This document shows positions 1 through 9,622 of a DNA stretch of 64,000 nt, in pieces. Origin of the DNA: Vicugna pacos. Its lineage: Eukaryota; Chordata; Mammalia; Artiodactyla; Camelidae. The stretch covers positions 66,406,662 to 66,470,661 of the forward strand of contig NW_027328740.1 of assembly GCF_048564905.1 (NCBI RefSeq), in the 5' to 3' direction. The stretch's first letter is position 1; the number at the start of each line of letters is the position of its first letter. Under the pieces are notes generated by a model. That model saw nothing but the letters and a program-made list of their open reading frames with translations. It did no database searches and was not told the origin of the DNA. The position numbers and the translations under genes are program-made.

Positions 1-21
1 CCCCCTCAGACTGCAATGGGG

Positions 22-35
22 GCACCCTCTGTTGC
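22..35 (-). other. Decayed CTCF-type site, domain B
   Basis: The position homologous to the A-domain CTCF core reads GCAACAGAGGGTGC on the minus strand. It differs from CCASYAGRKGGCRS at three positions, including the C of GGC that is important for binding. It recurs at the same offset in every B domain of array 1, and as GCAACAGAGGGTGC on plus in array 2. Probably weak or unbound. Confidence 0.5.
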
Positions 36-60
36 TTCAGGGTGGCAATTGCCATCCCTC

Positions 61-69
61 CAGGTGAGT
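61..69 (+). other. Consensus 5' splice-donor-like string in domain B
   Basis: CAGGTGAGT matches the vertebrate 5' splice consensus exactly, with the break after base 63. It recurs in each B domain. In array 2 its reverse complement is kept in C (ACTCACCTG) and in B in altered flanks. Domain A has the weaker CAGGTGGCA. An AATAAA string follows B at 112-117. Together these would suit a transcript running in the A-to-B direction, but no transcript is shown by sequence alone. Confidence 0.3.
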
Positions 70-1220
70 CGAATACTGAGAGGCTTCCTCCATTACACAG
101 ACAGAGAGACAAATAAATAGACAGTCAGACACACTAGCGTCTTCCTCCATTTAGACACAGCCATCTATCCTAACCTCCTCCTCCTCCTCATCCATTATAG
201 AGGGAGACAGAAACATACACAGACAGACATGCACAAACACACACACACTAGCCTCCTCCTTCTCTTCCAATAGGTAGATAGGTAGATAGACAAACTAACC
301 TCCTCCTCCAACAGACACACAAGTAAAAAGTCACACTTGGCTCCTGCTATGCCTCCACTTGATAGATAGATAGATAGTTTGATAGATAGATAGGCAGGCC
401 AATAGAGAGACCTACTCGCCGGCTGCTCCTCCGTTAGGTAAAACGACAGACACACACGTAGACTAGCCCCTCCCATTCTTAAATATCTAGGCAGTCAGGC
501 TGGTAGTCAGACAGACACACAATCTAGACATGGGTGTTCTGGGGAAGGGGTTTGACGGAAGCGACTGGGGAATAGGGTGCCACTGTCGAGCTAGAGGATA
601 TTCTCCCATGTCCCTAGCTGCCTTGCCTGGAGGAGGCATCCGCTCCCCCAAGTTCACCGGACTCAGACCTTTAAAGTCGCCCTGCTCCTGGGAGCGGGCG
701 TGGTGAGGTCAGGGGAAGAGGTCGGCAGCAGAGGCGGAGACAGAGGCTGCACAGCAGCAAACGGGGATGCCTCGGCGGCTTGGTCATTTTCCTCCGAACT
801 CCACCTCTTCTGCCCTCGGGGCGGCCTCTGCTAACCCAGGTTTCCGGGATTTAGTTCTCCTTGTCAGCCAGGTCCTGGGATGCTGGTGAGGTGACTTCAG
901 AGGACAGGGACGTCGTGGGGAGCGGACTGCCTCTGATCAGCCGATCAGTTTGCTCCCATCTCCACAGCGGCCTGGCCTGGGGGCGGCCTCTCCTGCCCCA
1001 GGTTCACCGTATGCATGTTTCCATGTCAGCGTCCGCCCTGGAGGCAGGCGCGGTGCGATCAGGGGCTGCAGTGAGTAGTCGGGGCTGCCCCACCGAGCCC
1101 CTGTCATTGCTCAGATCTCCCCCTTGGCCGGTTCTAGGGTTGATCTCTGCTACCCTAGGTACACGAGGTGCACATCTTTGCGTTTCCCGGCTCCCGGGAG
1201 GCGGGCAGGGGTGGCCTGTG

Positions 1221-1236
1221 GGCGGGGCGGGGGCGG
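1221..1236 (+). promoter_or_regulatory. GC-box cluster (Sp1/KLF-type), contracted form
   Basis: GGCGGGGCGGGGGCGG contains overlapping GGGCGG-type boxes about 90 bp before the CTCF-type core. Units 1-12 carry this short form (unit 3 with a variant base at 7653). Unit 13 and all array 2 A domains carry a longer form. Promoter activity is inferred from the motif and CpG-rich context only. Confidence 0.45.
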
Positions 1237-1323
1237 AAACCAAGAGGGCAGAAGCAGGAGGCATGGGCTGCCCAGGCAAGCCTGTGGGTTTCTATCCAGT
1301 GTCCCCCTCAGCCTGCAGTTGGG

Positions 1324-1337
1324 GCGCCCCCTGCTGC
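1324..1337 (-). promoter_or_regulatory. CTCF-type core motif, domain A, array 1 (13 copies)
   Basis: On the minus strand the sequence is GCAGCAGGGGGCGC, which matches the vertebrate CTCF core CCASYAGRKGGCRS at 13 of 14 positions (first base differs). Identical copies sit at 4538-4551, 7746-7759, 10946-10959, 14146-14159, 17390-17403, 20598-20611, 23814-23827, 27018-27031, 30214-30227, 33436-33449, 36644-36657 and 39916-39929. All are in the same orientation, about 3.2 kb apart. The gap removes the copy expected in unit 14. The match is visible in the sequence; binding is inference and would depend on methylation, since the core contains a CpG. Confidence 0.7.
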
Positions 1338-1345
1338 TTCAGGGT

Positions 1346-1355
1346 GGCAATTGCC
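1346..1355. other. Conserved palindrome GGCAATTGCC beside the CTCF-type site
   Basis: A perfect 10-bp palindrome, close to palindromic over 19 bases (one mismatched pair), lies 8 bases beyond the CTCF-type core. It is unchanged in A, in B (for example 44-53) and in C of both arrays, even where the neighbouring CTCF site has decayed. Function unknown. Confidence 0.6.
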
Positions 1356-2026
1356 ATCCCCCCAGGTGGCACGAATACTGGGATTCTTCCTACAGTAGAC
1401 ACACAGAGAGACAAAGAAATAGACAGACAGACACACTAGCCTCTTCCTCCATTTAGAAACAGCCATATATCCTAACCTCCTCTTCCTCATGCATTCTATA
1501 GGTAGACACATACATACATAGGCAGACACCCACAGACACACACATACACACACTGGCGTCCTACTTCTCCTCACTTAATTAGGTAGTGAGACACACTAAT
1601 CTCCTCCTCCATTAGATAATAGATCGAGAAACGCAATAGACTCTTCCTCATCCTCCATTAGATAGATAGTGAGATGGACTGATAAACACACTAGCCTCTT
1701 TGTTCTCCTGTAGAGGGACAGACAGATAGCCAGACACTTTGGAATCCTTCTTCTTCTCCGTTAGATAATAATACAGACAGACTCACAGACACACAGACAG
1801 ACATACACACTAGTCTTCTCCTCCCCTGAGAGTCAGAGAGATAGACACTGTAGCCTCCTTCTTCTCGATTAGATAAACGTACATATATAGATATCTGTTA
1901 CAGTGACAGAGAGACAGACATACTAGCTTACTCCCCCTCCATTAGATGCACACATAGACTGATACAAATATACAGTAGAATACCCCCCTTGACTTTCCGC
2001 TTCATTGATACACAGACCCGCACGCA

Positions 2027-2046
2027 CACACAGACACACACACACA

Positions 2047-2093
<47 letters not shown>
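2027..2093 (+). repeat. (CA)n dinucleotide microsatellite, interrupted allele
   Basis: A CA tract broken by GA; the final uninterrupted stretch is 2049-2093 (45 bases). Across units two allele classes exist. Units 1, 4, 5, 6, 8 and 11 have the extra interruption, with final runs of 45, 37, 43, 35, 35 and 35 bases. Units 2, 3, 7, 9, 10, 12 and 13 lack it, with runs of 41, 41, 41, 41, 43, 43 and 39 bases. Confidence 0.95.
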
Positions 2094-2095
<2 letters not shown>

Positions 2096-2204
2096 TAGCC
2101 TCCTCCTCTTCCTCAAATTCGAAGTTATGTAGACAGACACACTAACCTACTCCTCCAATACACAGACACATAAAAAGGCACACTAGCCTATAGGTATGCC
2201 CCCT

Positions 2205-2205
2205 T

Positions 2206-2278
<73 letters not shown>

Positions 2279-2288
2279 TGATAGATAG
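2205..2288 (+). repeat. GATA tetranucleotide block with ATTGATAG tail
   Basis: Pure GATA repeat entered from TTAG at 2205, then ATTGATAG at 2277. Distance from TTAG to the first ATTG in units 1-13 is 72, 68, 56, 64, 68, 60, 64, 68, 72, 68, 60, 64 and 64 bases. The octamer ATTGATAG follows in 1 to 8 copies; units 4 and 8 instead carry tandem ATTG. The block lies in the long spacer just before domain B. Confidence 0.95.
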
Positions 2289-2427
2289 GCAGGCAGGAAG
2301 ATACAGAGACATACAAGTCTCCTCCTCCTCCGTTAGATAAACAGACGGGCACACACATAGGCTAGCCTCTCCCATCCTCCTCTAGGCAGGCAATCAGGCA
2401 GACAGTCAGACAGACAGACACACTAGC

Positions 2428-3303
2428 GTCGGGGTGCGGTCTGTGGACAGGGATCAGCAGCGTTGACCAGGGGCAGGAGTGCCACTGGCGAGTCATAGCG
2501 TTTTATCCCATGTCCCACCCTGCCTTGCCTGGGGGTGGCATCCGCTCCCCCAAGTTCACCGGACTCAGACATTTGAAGTCTCCCTGCTTTGGGAGCGGGC
2601 GTGCTGAGGTCAGGGGAAGAGTTCAGCGGCAGATATGGAGGCGGCAGAGTAGCTAAGGGGGATGCCTCGGCGAGTCGATCATTTTCCAACCATCTCCCCC
2701 TCTCCTGGCCTCGGGGTGTCCTCTGCTACCCCAGGTGTGCGGGATTTAATTCTCCTTGTCAGCCAGGTCCTGGGAGGCTGCTACGGTGATCTCTGGGTAC
2801 AGGGACGTTGAGGGGAGCAGACTACATCGGGTGAGCCGGTCAGGTTGCTCCCATCTCCACAAGGGCCTGGCCTGGAAACGGGCTCTCCTGCCCCGGGTTG
2901 ACAGTATCCATGTTTCCATGTCAGCCTTCGCCCCGAAGGCGGGCCCGGTGTGATAAGGGGCTGCAGTGAGGAGGCGGGTCTGCCCCACCGAGCCCCTGTA
3001 TTTGCTCAGATCTCCCCCTTGGCCGGTCCTAGGGTTGGTTTCTGCTACCCTAGGTACTCGAGGTGCACATCTCTGTGTTTTCCGGCTCCCGTGAAGCGGG
3101 TGTGGGGTGGGGCGCGGCGGGGGTCGGGCTGGGGCTTGGCGCGCGCAGCTATAGAAAGAGCAGAAGCGGCAGGCACGGGCTGCCCTGGCAAGCCTGTGGG
3201 TTCCCATCCATTGTCCCCCTCAGACTGCAATGGGGGCACCCTCTGTTGCTTCAGGGTGGCAATTGCCATCCCTCCAGGTGAGTCGAATACTGAGAGGCTT
3301 CCT
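2428..3303 (+). repeat. GC-rich subunit domain B (reference copy)
   Basis: About 0.88 kb, homologous to A along its length: the same cassettes occur in the same order, for example TCTGCTACCCTAGGTAC at 3041-3057. By eye it is the more diverged partner. Differences include a run of G tracts at 3104-3134, a decayed CTCF-type site (GCACCCTCTGTTGC on plus, at offset 22-35 of each unit) and a CAGGTGAGT string at offset 61-69. The palindrome GGCAATTGCC is retained. A minus-strand frame from 3207 to 2746 starts at ATG, but no protein family is recognisable in it and I do not call it a gene. Confidence 0.85.
3104..3134 (+). other. Predicted G-quadruplex motif in domain B
   Basis: Five G tracts of three or more (GGGG, GGGG, GGGGG, GGG, GGGG) separated by short loops, the longest six bases, fit the usual G-quadruplex pattern on the plus strand. 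The motif recurs in B of every array 1 unit. Folding in vivo is inference. Confidence 0.55.
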
Positions 3304-5246
3304 CCATTACACAGACAGAGAGACAAATAAATAGACAGTCAGACACACTAGCGTCTTCCTCCATTTAGACACAGCCATCTATCCTAACCTCCTCCTCCTC
3401 CTCATCCATTATAGAGGGAGACAGAAACATACACAGACAGACATGCACAAACACACACACACTAGCCTCCTCCTTCTCTTCCAATAGGTAGATAGGTAGA
3501 TAGACAAACTAACCTCCTCCTCCAACAGACACACAAGTAAAAAGTCACACTTGGCTCCTGCTATGCCTCCACTTGATAGATAGATAGATAGTTTGATAGA
3601 TAGATAGGCAGGCCAATAGAGAGACCTACTCGCCGGCTGCTCCTCCGTTAGGTAAAACGACAGACACACACGTAGACTAGCCCCTCCCATTCTTAAATAT
3701 CTAGGCAGTCAGGCTGGTAGTCAGACAGACACACAATCTAGACATGGGTGTTCTGGGGAAGGGGTTTGACGGAAGCGACTGGGGAATAGGGTGCCACTGT
3801 CGAGCTAGAGGATATTCTCCCATGTCCCTAGCTGCCTTGCCTGGAGGAGGCATCCGCTCCCCCAAGTTCACCGGACTCAGACCTTTAAAGTCGCCCTGCT
3901 CCTGGGAGCGGGCGTGGTGAGGTCAGGGGAAGAGGTCGGCAGCAGAGGCGGAGACAGAGGCTGCACAGCAGCAAACGGGGATGCCTCGGCGGCTTGGTCA
4001 TTTTCCTCCGAACTCCACCTCTTCTGCCCTCGGGGCGGCCTCTGCTAACCCAGGTTTCCGGGATTTAGTTCTCCTTGTCAGCCAGGTCCTGGGATGCTGG
4101 TGAGGTGACTTCAGAGGACAGGGACGTCGTGGGGAGCGGACTGCCTCTGATCAGCCGATCAGTTTGCTCCCATCTCCACAGCGGCCTGGCCTGGGGGCGG
4201 CCTCTCCTGCCCCAGGTTCACCGTATGCATGTTTCCATGTCAGCGTCCGCCCTGGAGGCAGGCGCGGTGCGATCAGGGGCTGCAGTGAGTAGTCGGGGCT
4301 GCCCCACCGAGCCCCTGTCATTGCTCAGATCTCCCCCTTGGCCGGTTCTAGGGTTGATCTCTGCTACCCTAGGTACACGAGGTGCACATCTTTGCGTTTC
4401 CCGGCTCCCGGGAGGCGGGCAGGGGTGGCCTGTGGGCGGGGCGGGGGCGGAAACCAAGAGGGCAGAAGCAGGAGGCATGGGCTGCCCAGGCAAGCCTGTG
4501 GGTTTCTATCCAGTGTCCCCCTCAGCCTGCAGTTGGGGCGCCCCCTGCTGCTTCAGGGTGGCAATTGCCATCCCCCCAGGTGGCACGAATACTGGGATTC
4601 TTCCTACAGTAGACACACAGAGAGACAAAGAAATAGACAGACAGACACACTAGCCTCTTCCTCCATTTAGAAACAGCCATATATCCTAACCTCCTCTTCC
4701 TCATGCATTCTATAGGTAGACACATACATACATAGGCAGACACCCACAGACACACACATACACACACTGGCGTCCTACTTCTCCTCACTTAATTAGGTAG
4801 TGAGACACACTAATCTCCTCCTCCATTAGATAATAGATCGAGAAACGCAATAGACTCTTCCTCATCCTCCATTAGATAGATAGTGAGATGGACTGATAAA
4901 CACACTAGCCTCTTTGTTCTCCTGTAGAGGGACAGACAGATAGCCAGACACTTTGGAATCCTTCTTCTTCTCCGTTAGATAATAATACAGACAGACTCAC
5001 AGACACACAGACAGACATACACACTAGTCTTCTCCTCCCCTGAGAGTCAGAGAGATAGACACTGTAGCCTCCTTCTTCTCGATTAGATAAACGTACATAT
5101 ATAGATATCTGTTACAGTGACAGAGAGACAGACATACTAGCTTACTCCCCCTCCATTAGATGCACACATAGACTGATACAAATATACAGTAGAATACCCC
5201 CCTTGACTTTCCGCTTCATTGATACACAGACCCGCACGCACACACA

Positions 5247-5291
<45 letters not shown>

Positions 5292-5401
5292 TAGCCTCCT
5301 CCTCTTCCTCAAATTCGAAGTTATGTAGACAGACACACTAACCTACTCCTCCAATACACAGACACATAAAAAGGCACACTAGCCTATAGGTATGCCCCCT
5401 T

Positions 5402-5470
<69 letters not shown>

Positions 5471-6422
5471 TGATAGATTGATAGATTGATAGATAGGCAG
5501 GCAGGAAGATACAGAGACATACAAGTCTCCTCCTCCTCCGTTAGATAAACAGACGGGCACACACATAGGCTAGCCTCTCCCATCCTCCTCTAGGCAGGCA
5601 ATCAGGCAGACAGTCAGACAGACAGACACACTAGCGTCGGGGTGCGGTCTGTGGACAGGGATCAGCAGCGTTGACCAGGGGCAGGAGTGCCACTGGCGAG
5701 TCATAGCGTTTTATCCCATGTCCCACCCTGCCTTGCCTGGGGGTGGCATCCGCTCCCCCAAGTTCACCGGACTCAGACATTTGAAGTCTCCCTGCTTTGG
5801 GAGCGGGCGTGCTGAGGTCAGGGGAAGAGTTCAGCGGCAGATATGGAGGCGGCAGAGTAGCTAAGGGGGATGCCTCGGCGAGTCGATCATTTTCCAACCA
5901 TCTCCCCCTCTCCTGGCCTCGGGGTGTCCTCTGCTACCCCAGGTGTGCGGGATTTAATTCTCCTTGTCAGCCAGGTCCTGGGAGGCTGCTACGGTGATCT
6001 CTGGGTACAGGGACGTTGAGGGGAGCAGACTACATCGGGTGAGCCGGTCAGGTTGCTCCCATCTCCACAAGGGCCTGGCCTGGAAACGGGCTCTCCTGCC
6101 CCGGGTTGACAGTATCCATGTTTCCATGTCAGCCTTCGCCCCGAAGGCGGGCCCGGTGTGATAAGGGGCTGCAGTGAGGAGGCGGGTCTGCCCCACCGAG
6201 CCCCTGTATTTGCTCAGATCTCCCCCTTGGCCGGTCCTAGGGTTGGTTTCTGCTACCCTAGGTACTCGAGGTGCACATCTCTGTGTTTTCCGGCTCCCGT
6301 GAAGCGGGTGTGGGGTGGGGCGCGGCGGGGGTCGGGCTGGGGCTTGGCGCGCGCAGCTATAGAAAGAGCAGAAGCGGCAGGCACGGGCTGCCCTGGCAAG
6401 CCTGTGGGTTCCCATCCATTGT
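3215..6422 (+). repeat. Array 1 unit 2 (3208 bp)
   Basis: Alleles: uninterrupted CA run of 41 bases (5249-5289), GATA block 68 bases, three ATTGATAG copies, two GCAG. No other difference from unit 1 noticed. Confidence 0.95.
3304..3740 (+). repeat. Short microsatellite-rich spacer (reference copy)
   Basis: About 0.44 kb between B and the next A. It has the same pyrimidine-rich module plus GACA/GATA tail as the long spacer, with only short GATA runs (near 3574-3607) and short CA runs. These short tracts have the same length in all array 1 units I checked, unlike the long-spacer tracts. No gene seen. Confidence 0.9.
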
Positions 6423-8454
6423 CCCCCTCAGACTGCAATGGGGGCACCCTCTGTTGCTTCAGGGTGGCAATTGCCATCCCTCCAGGTGAGTCGAATACTG
6501 AGAGGCTTCCTCCATTACACAGACAGAGAGACAAATAAATAGACAGTCAGACACACTAGCGTCTTCCTCCATTTAGACACAGCCATCTATCCTAACCTCC
6601 TCCTCCTCCTCATCCATTATAGAGGGAGACAGAAACATACACAGACAGACATGCACAAACACACACACACTAGCCTCCTCCTTCTCTTCCAATAGGTAGA
6701 TAGGTAGATAGACAAACTAACCTCCTCCTCCAACAGACACACAAGTAAAAAGTCACACTTGGCTCCTGCTATGCCTCCACTTGATAGATAGATAGATAGT
6801 TTGATAGATAGATAGGCAGGCCAATAGAGAGACCTACTCGCCGGCTGCTCCTCCGTTAGGTAAAACGACAGACACACACGTAGACTAGCCCCTCCCATTC
6901 TTAAATATCTAGGCAGTCAGGCTGGTAGTCAGACAGACACACAATCTAGACATGGGTGTTCTGGGGAAGGGGTTTGACGGAAGCGACTGGGGAATAGGGT
7001 GCCACTGTCGAGCTAGAGGATATTCTCCCATGTCCCTAGCTGCCTTGCCTGGAGGAGGCATCCGCTCCCCCAAGTTCACCGGACTCAGACCTTTAAAGTC
7101 GCCCTGCTCCTGGGAGCGGGCGTGGTGAGGTCAGGGGAAGAGGTCGGCAGCAGAGGCGGAGACAGAGGCTGCACAGCAGCAAACGGGGATGCCTCGGCGG
7201 CTTGGTCATTTTCCTCCGAACTCCACCTCTTCTGCCCTCGGGGCGGCCTCTGCTAACCCAGGTTTCCGGGATTTAGTTCTCCTTGTCAGCCAGGTCCTGG
7301 GATGCTGGTGAGGTGACTTCAGAGGACAGGGACGTCGTGGGGAGCGGACTGCCTCTGATCAGCCGATCAGTTTGCTCCCATCTCCACAGCGGCCTGGCCT
7401 GGGGGCGGCCTCTCCTGCCCCAGGTTCACCGTATGCATGTTTCCATGTCAGCGTCCGCCCTGGAGGCAGGCGCGGTGCGATCAGGGGCTGCAGTGAGTAG
7501 TCGGGGCTGCCCCACCGAGCCCCTGTCATTGCTCAGATCTCCCCCTTGGCCGGTTCTAGGGTTGATCTCTGCTACCCTAGGTACACGAGGTGCACATCTT
7601 TGCGTTTCCCGGCTCCCGGGAGGCGGGCAGGGGTGGCCTGTGGGCGGGGCGGTGGCGGAAACCAAGAGGGCAGAAGCAGGAGGCATGGGCTGCCCAGGCA
7701 AGCCTGTGGGTTTCTATCCAGTGTCCCCCTCAGCCTGCAGTTGGGGCGCCCCCTGCTGCTTCAGGGTGGCAATTGCCATCCCCCCAGGTGGCACGAATAC
7801 TGGGATTCTTCCTACAGTAGACACACAGAGAGACAAAGAAATAGACAGACAGACACACTAGCCTCTTCCTCCATTTAGAAACAGCCATATATCCTAACCT
7901 CCTCTTCCTCATGCATTCTATAGGTAGACACATACATACATAGGCAGACACCCACAGACACACACATACACACACTGGCGTCCTACTTCTCCTCACTTAA
8001 TTAGGTAGTGAGACACACTAATCTCCTCCTCCATTAGATAATAGATCGAGAAACGCAATAGACTCTTCCTCATCCTCCATTAGATAGATAGTGAGATGGA
8101 CTGATAAACACACTAGCCTCTTTGTTCTCCTGTAGAGGGACAGACAGATAGCCAGACACTTTGGAATCCTTCTTCTTCTCCGTTAGATAATAATACAGAC
8201 AGACTCACAGACACACAGACAGACATACACACTAGTCTTCTCCTCCCCTGAGAGTCAGAGAGATAGACACTGTAGCCTCCTTCTTCTCGATTAGATAAAC
8301 GTACATATATAGATATCTGTTACAGTGACAGAGAGACAGACATACTAGCTTACTCCCCCTCCATTAGATGCACACATAGACTGATACAAATATACAGTAG
8401 AATACCCCCCTTGACTTTCCGCTTCATTGATACACAGACCCGCACGCACACACA

Positions 8455-8499
<45 letters not shown>

Positions 8500-8609
8500 T
8501 AGCCTCCTCCTCTTCCTCAAATTCGAAGTTATGTAGACAGACACACTAACCTACTCCTCCAATACACAGACACATAAAAAGGCACACTAGCCTATAGGTA
8601 TGCCCCCTT

Positions 8610-8666
<57 letters not shown>

Positions 8667-9622
8667 TGATAGATTGATAGATTGATAGATAGGCAGGCAG
8701 GCAGGAAGATACAGAGACATACAAGTCTCCTCCTCCTCCGTTAGATAAACAGACGGGCACACACATAGGCTAGCCTCTCCCATCCTCCTCTAGGCAGGCA
8801 ATCAGGCAGACAGTCAGACAGACAGACACACTAGCGTCGGGGTGCGGTCTGTGGACAGGGATCAGCAGCGTTGACCAGGGGCAGGAGTGCCACTGGCGAG
8901 TCATAGCGTTTTATCCCATGTCCCACCCTGCCTTGCCTGGGGGTGGCATCCGCTCCCCCAAGTTCACCGGACTCAGACATTTGAAGTCTCCCTGCTTTGG
9001 GAGCGGGCGTGCTGAGGTCAGGGGAAGAGTTCAGCGGCAGATATGGAGGCGGCAGAGTAGCTAAGGGGGATGCCTCGGCGAGTCGATCATTTTCCAACCA
9101 TCTCCCCCTCTCCTGGCCTCGGGGTGTCCTCTGCTACCCCAGGTGTGCGGGATTTAATTCTCCTTGTCAGCCAGGTCCTGGGAGGCTGCTACGGTGATCT
9201 CTGGGTACAGGGACGTTGAGGGGAGCAGACTACATCGGGTGAGCCGGTCAGGTTGCTCCCATCTCCACAAGGGCCTGGCCTGGAAACGGGCTCTCCTGCC
9301 CCGGGTTGACAGTATCCATGTTTCCATGTCAGCCTTCGCCCCGAAGGCGGGCCCGGTGTGATAAGGGGCTGCAGTGAGGAGGCGGGTCTGCCCCACCGAG
9401 CCCCTGTATTTGCTCAGATCTCCCCCTTGGCCGGTCCTAGGGTTGGTTTCTGCTACCCTAGGTACTCGAGGTGCACATCTCTGTGTTTTCCGGCTCCCGT
9501 GAAGCGGGTGTGGGGTGGGGCGCGGCGGGGGTCGGGCTGGGGCTTGGCGCGCGCAGCTATAGAAAGAGCAGAAGCGGCAGGCACGGGCTGCCCTGGCAAG
9601 CCTGTGGGTTCCCATCCATTGT
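6423..9622 (+). repeat. Array 1 unit 3 (3200 bp)
   Basis: Alleles: uninterrupted CA run 41 bases, the shortest GATA block (56), three ATTGATAG, three GCAG. It has T at 7653 within the GC box, where other contracted units have G. That T matches the 3' end of the long form seen in unit 13 and array 2. Confidence 0.95.

Larger units (their letters stand above)
527..1390 (+). repeat. GC-rich subunit domain A (reference copy)
   Basis: GC-rich, CpG-bearing block of about 0.86 kb between two microsatellite spacers. It is built from diverged internal repeats of about 155-190 bp, recognisable by a cassette of the type GGGGCGGCCTCTGCTAACCC followed by AGGTTnACCGG, then GTCAGC, then GGAGGCGGGC. Anchors fall near 631, 819, 980, 1136 and 1320. 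It ends with a GC box near 1221-1236, a CTCF-type core at 1324-1337 and the palindrome GGCAATTGCC at 1346-1355. A long frame runs across it from 861, but it opens at TTG rather than ATG and all three forward frames are open over 1168-1398, as expected in GC-rich non-coding DNA. A promoter or CpG-island role is inference. Confidence 0.85.
1391..2427 (+). repeat. Long microsatellite-rich spacer (reference copy)
   Basis: About 1.04 kb with no gene. It is a degenerate minisatellite: a pyrimidine-rich module close to CTAGCCTCCTCCTCCATTAG followed by a GATA/GACA/CA tail, repeated roughly every 35-60 bp (for example near 1437, 1477, 1555, 1597, 1640, 1692, 1742, 1810, 1850, 1924, 2097, 2147, 2185). 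It carries a CA tract (2027-2093) and a compound GATA/ATTGATAG block (2205-2288). These two tracts and a short GCAG run account for nearly all length differences among units of array 1. Confidence 0.9.
1..3214 (+). repeat. Array 1 unit 1 (3214 bp), reference unit
   Basis: Used here as the reference copy. It starts inside the tail of a B domain, so layout in this phase is: B tail 1-89, short spacer 90-526, A 527-1390, long spacer 1391-2427, B from 2428. Microsatellite alleles: interrupted CA tract with a final pure run of 45 bases, GATA block of 72 bases before the first ATTG, one ATTGATAG, two GCAG. These alleles make it 6 bases longer than unit 2. Confidence 0.95.

Noticed and set aside
174-200. 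Telomere-like CCTAACC strings in the spacers
   Set aside because: Only single copies within the pyrimidine module; no tandem CCCTAA run.
861-1439. Open frame of 192 codons, repeated in every array 1 unit (205 codons in unit 13)
   Set aside because: It opens at TTG, not ATG; all three forward frames and the reverse strand are also open here because the DNA is GC-rich; it runs into the microsatellite spacer; the 22-base gain in unit 13 shifts the frame with no sign of constraint; no protein family is recognisable.
1928-2140. Frames encoding Cys-Val or Tyr-Leu-Ser-Ile repeats, which look like membrane or low-complexity proteins
   Set aside because: They are translations of (CA)n and GATA microsatellites.
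1391-2427. CRISPR-like array (short module repeated every 35-60 bp)
   Set aside because: The modules are degenerate, irregularly spaced and microsatellite-derived; spacers are not unique; the whole block repeats with the macrosatellite; the genome is eukaryotic in character.
2746-3207. Minus-strand open frame of 153 codons starting at ATG in each B domain
   Set aside because: It lies antisense to other open frames in the same GC-rich block, has no recognisable domain, and its preservation is explained by array homogenisation.
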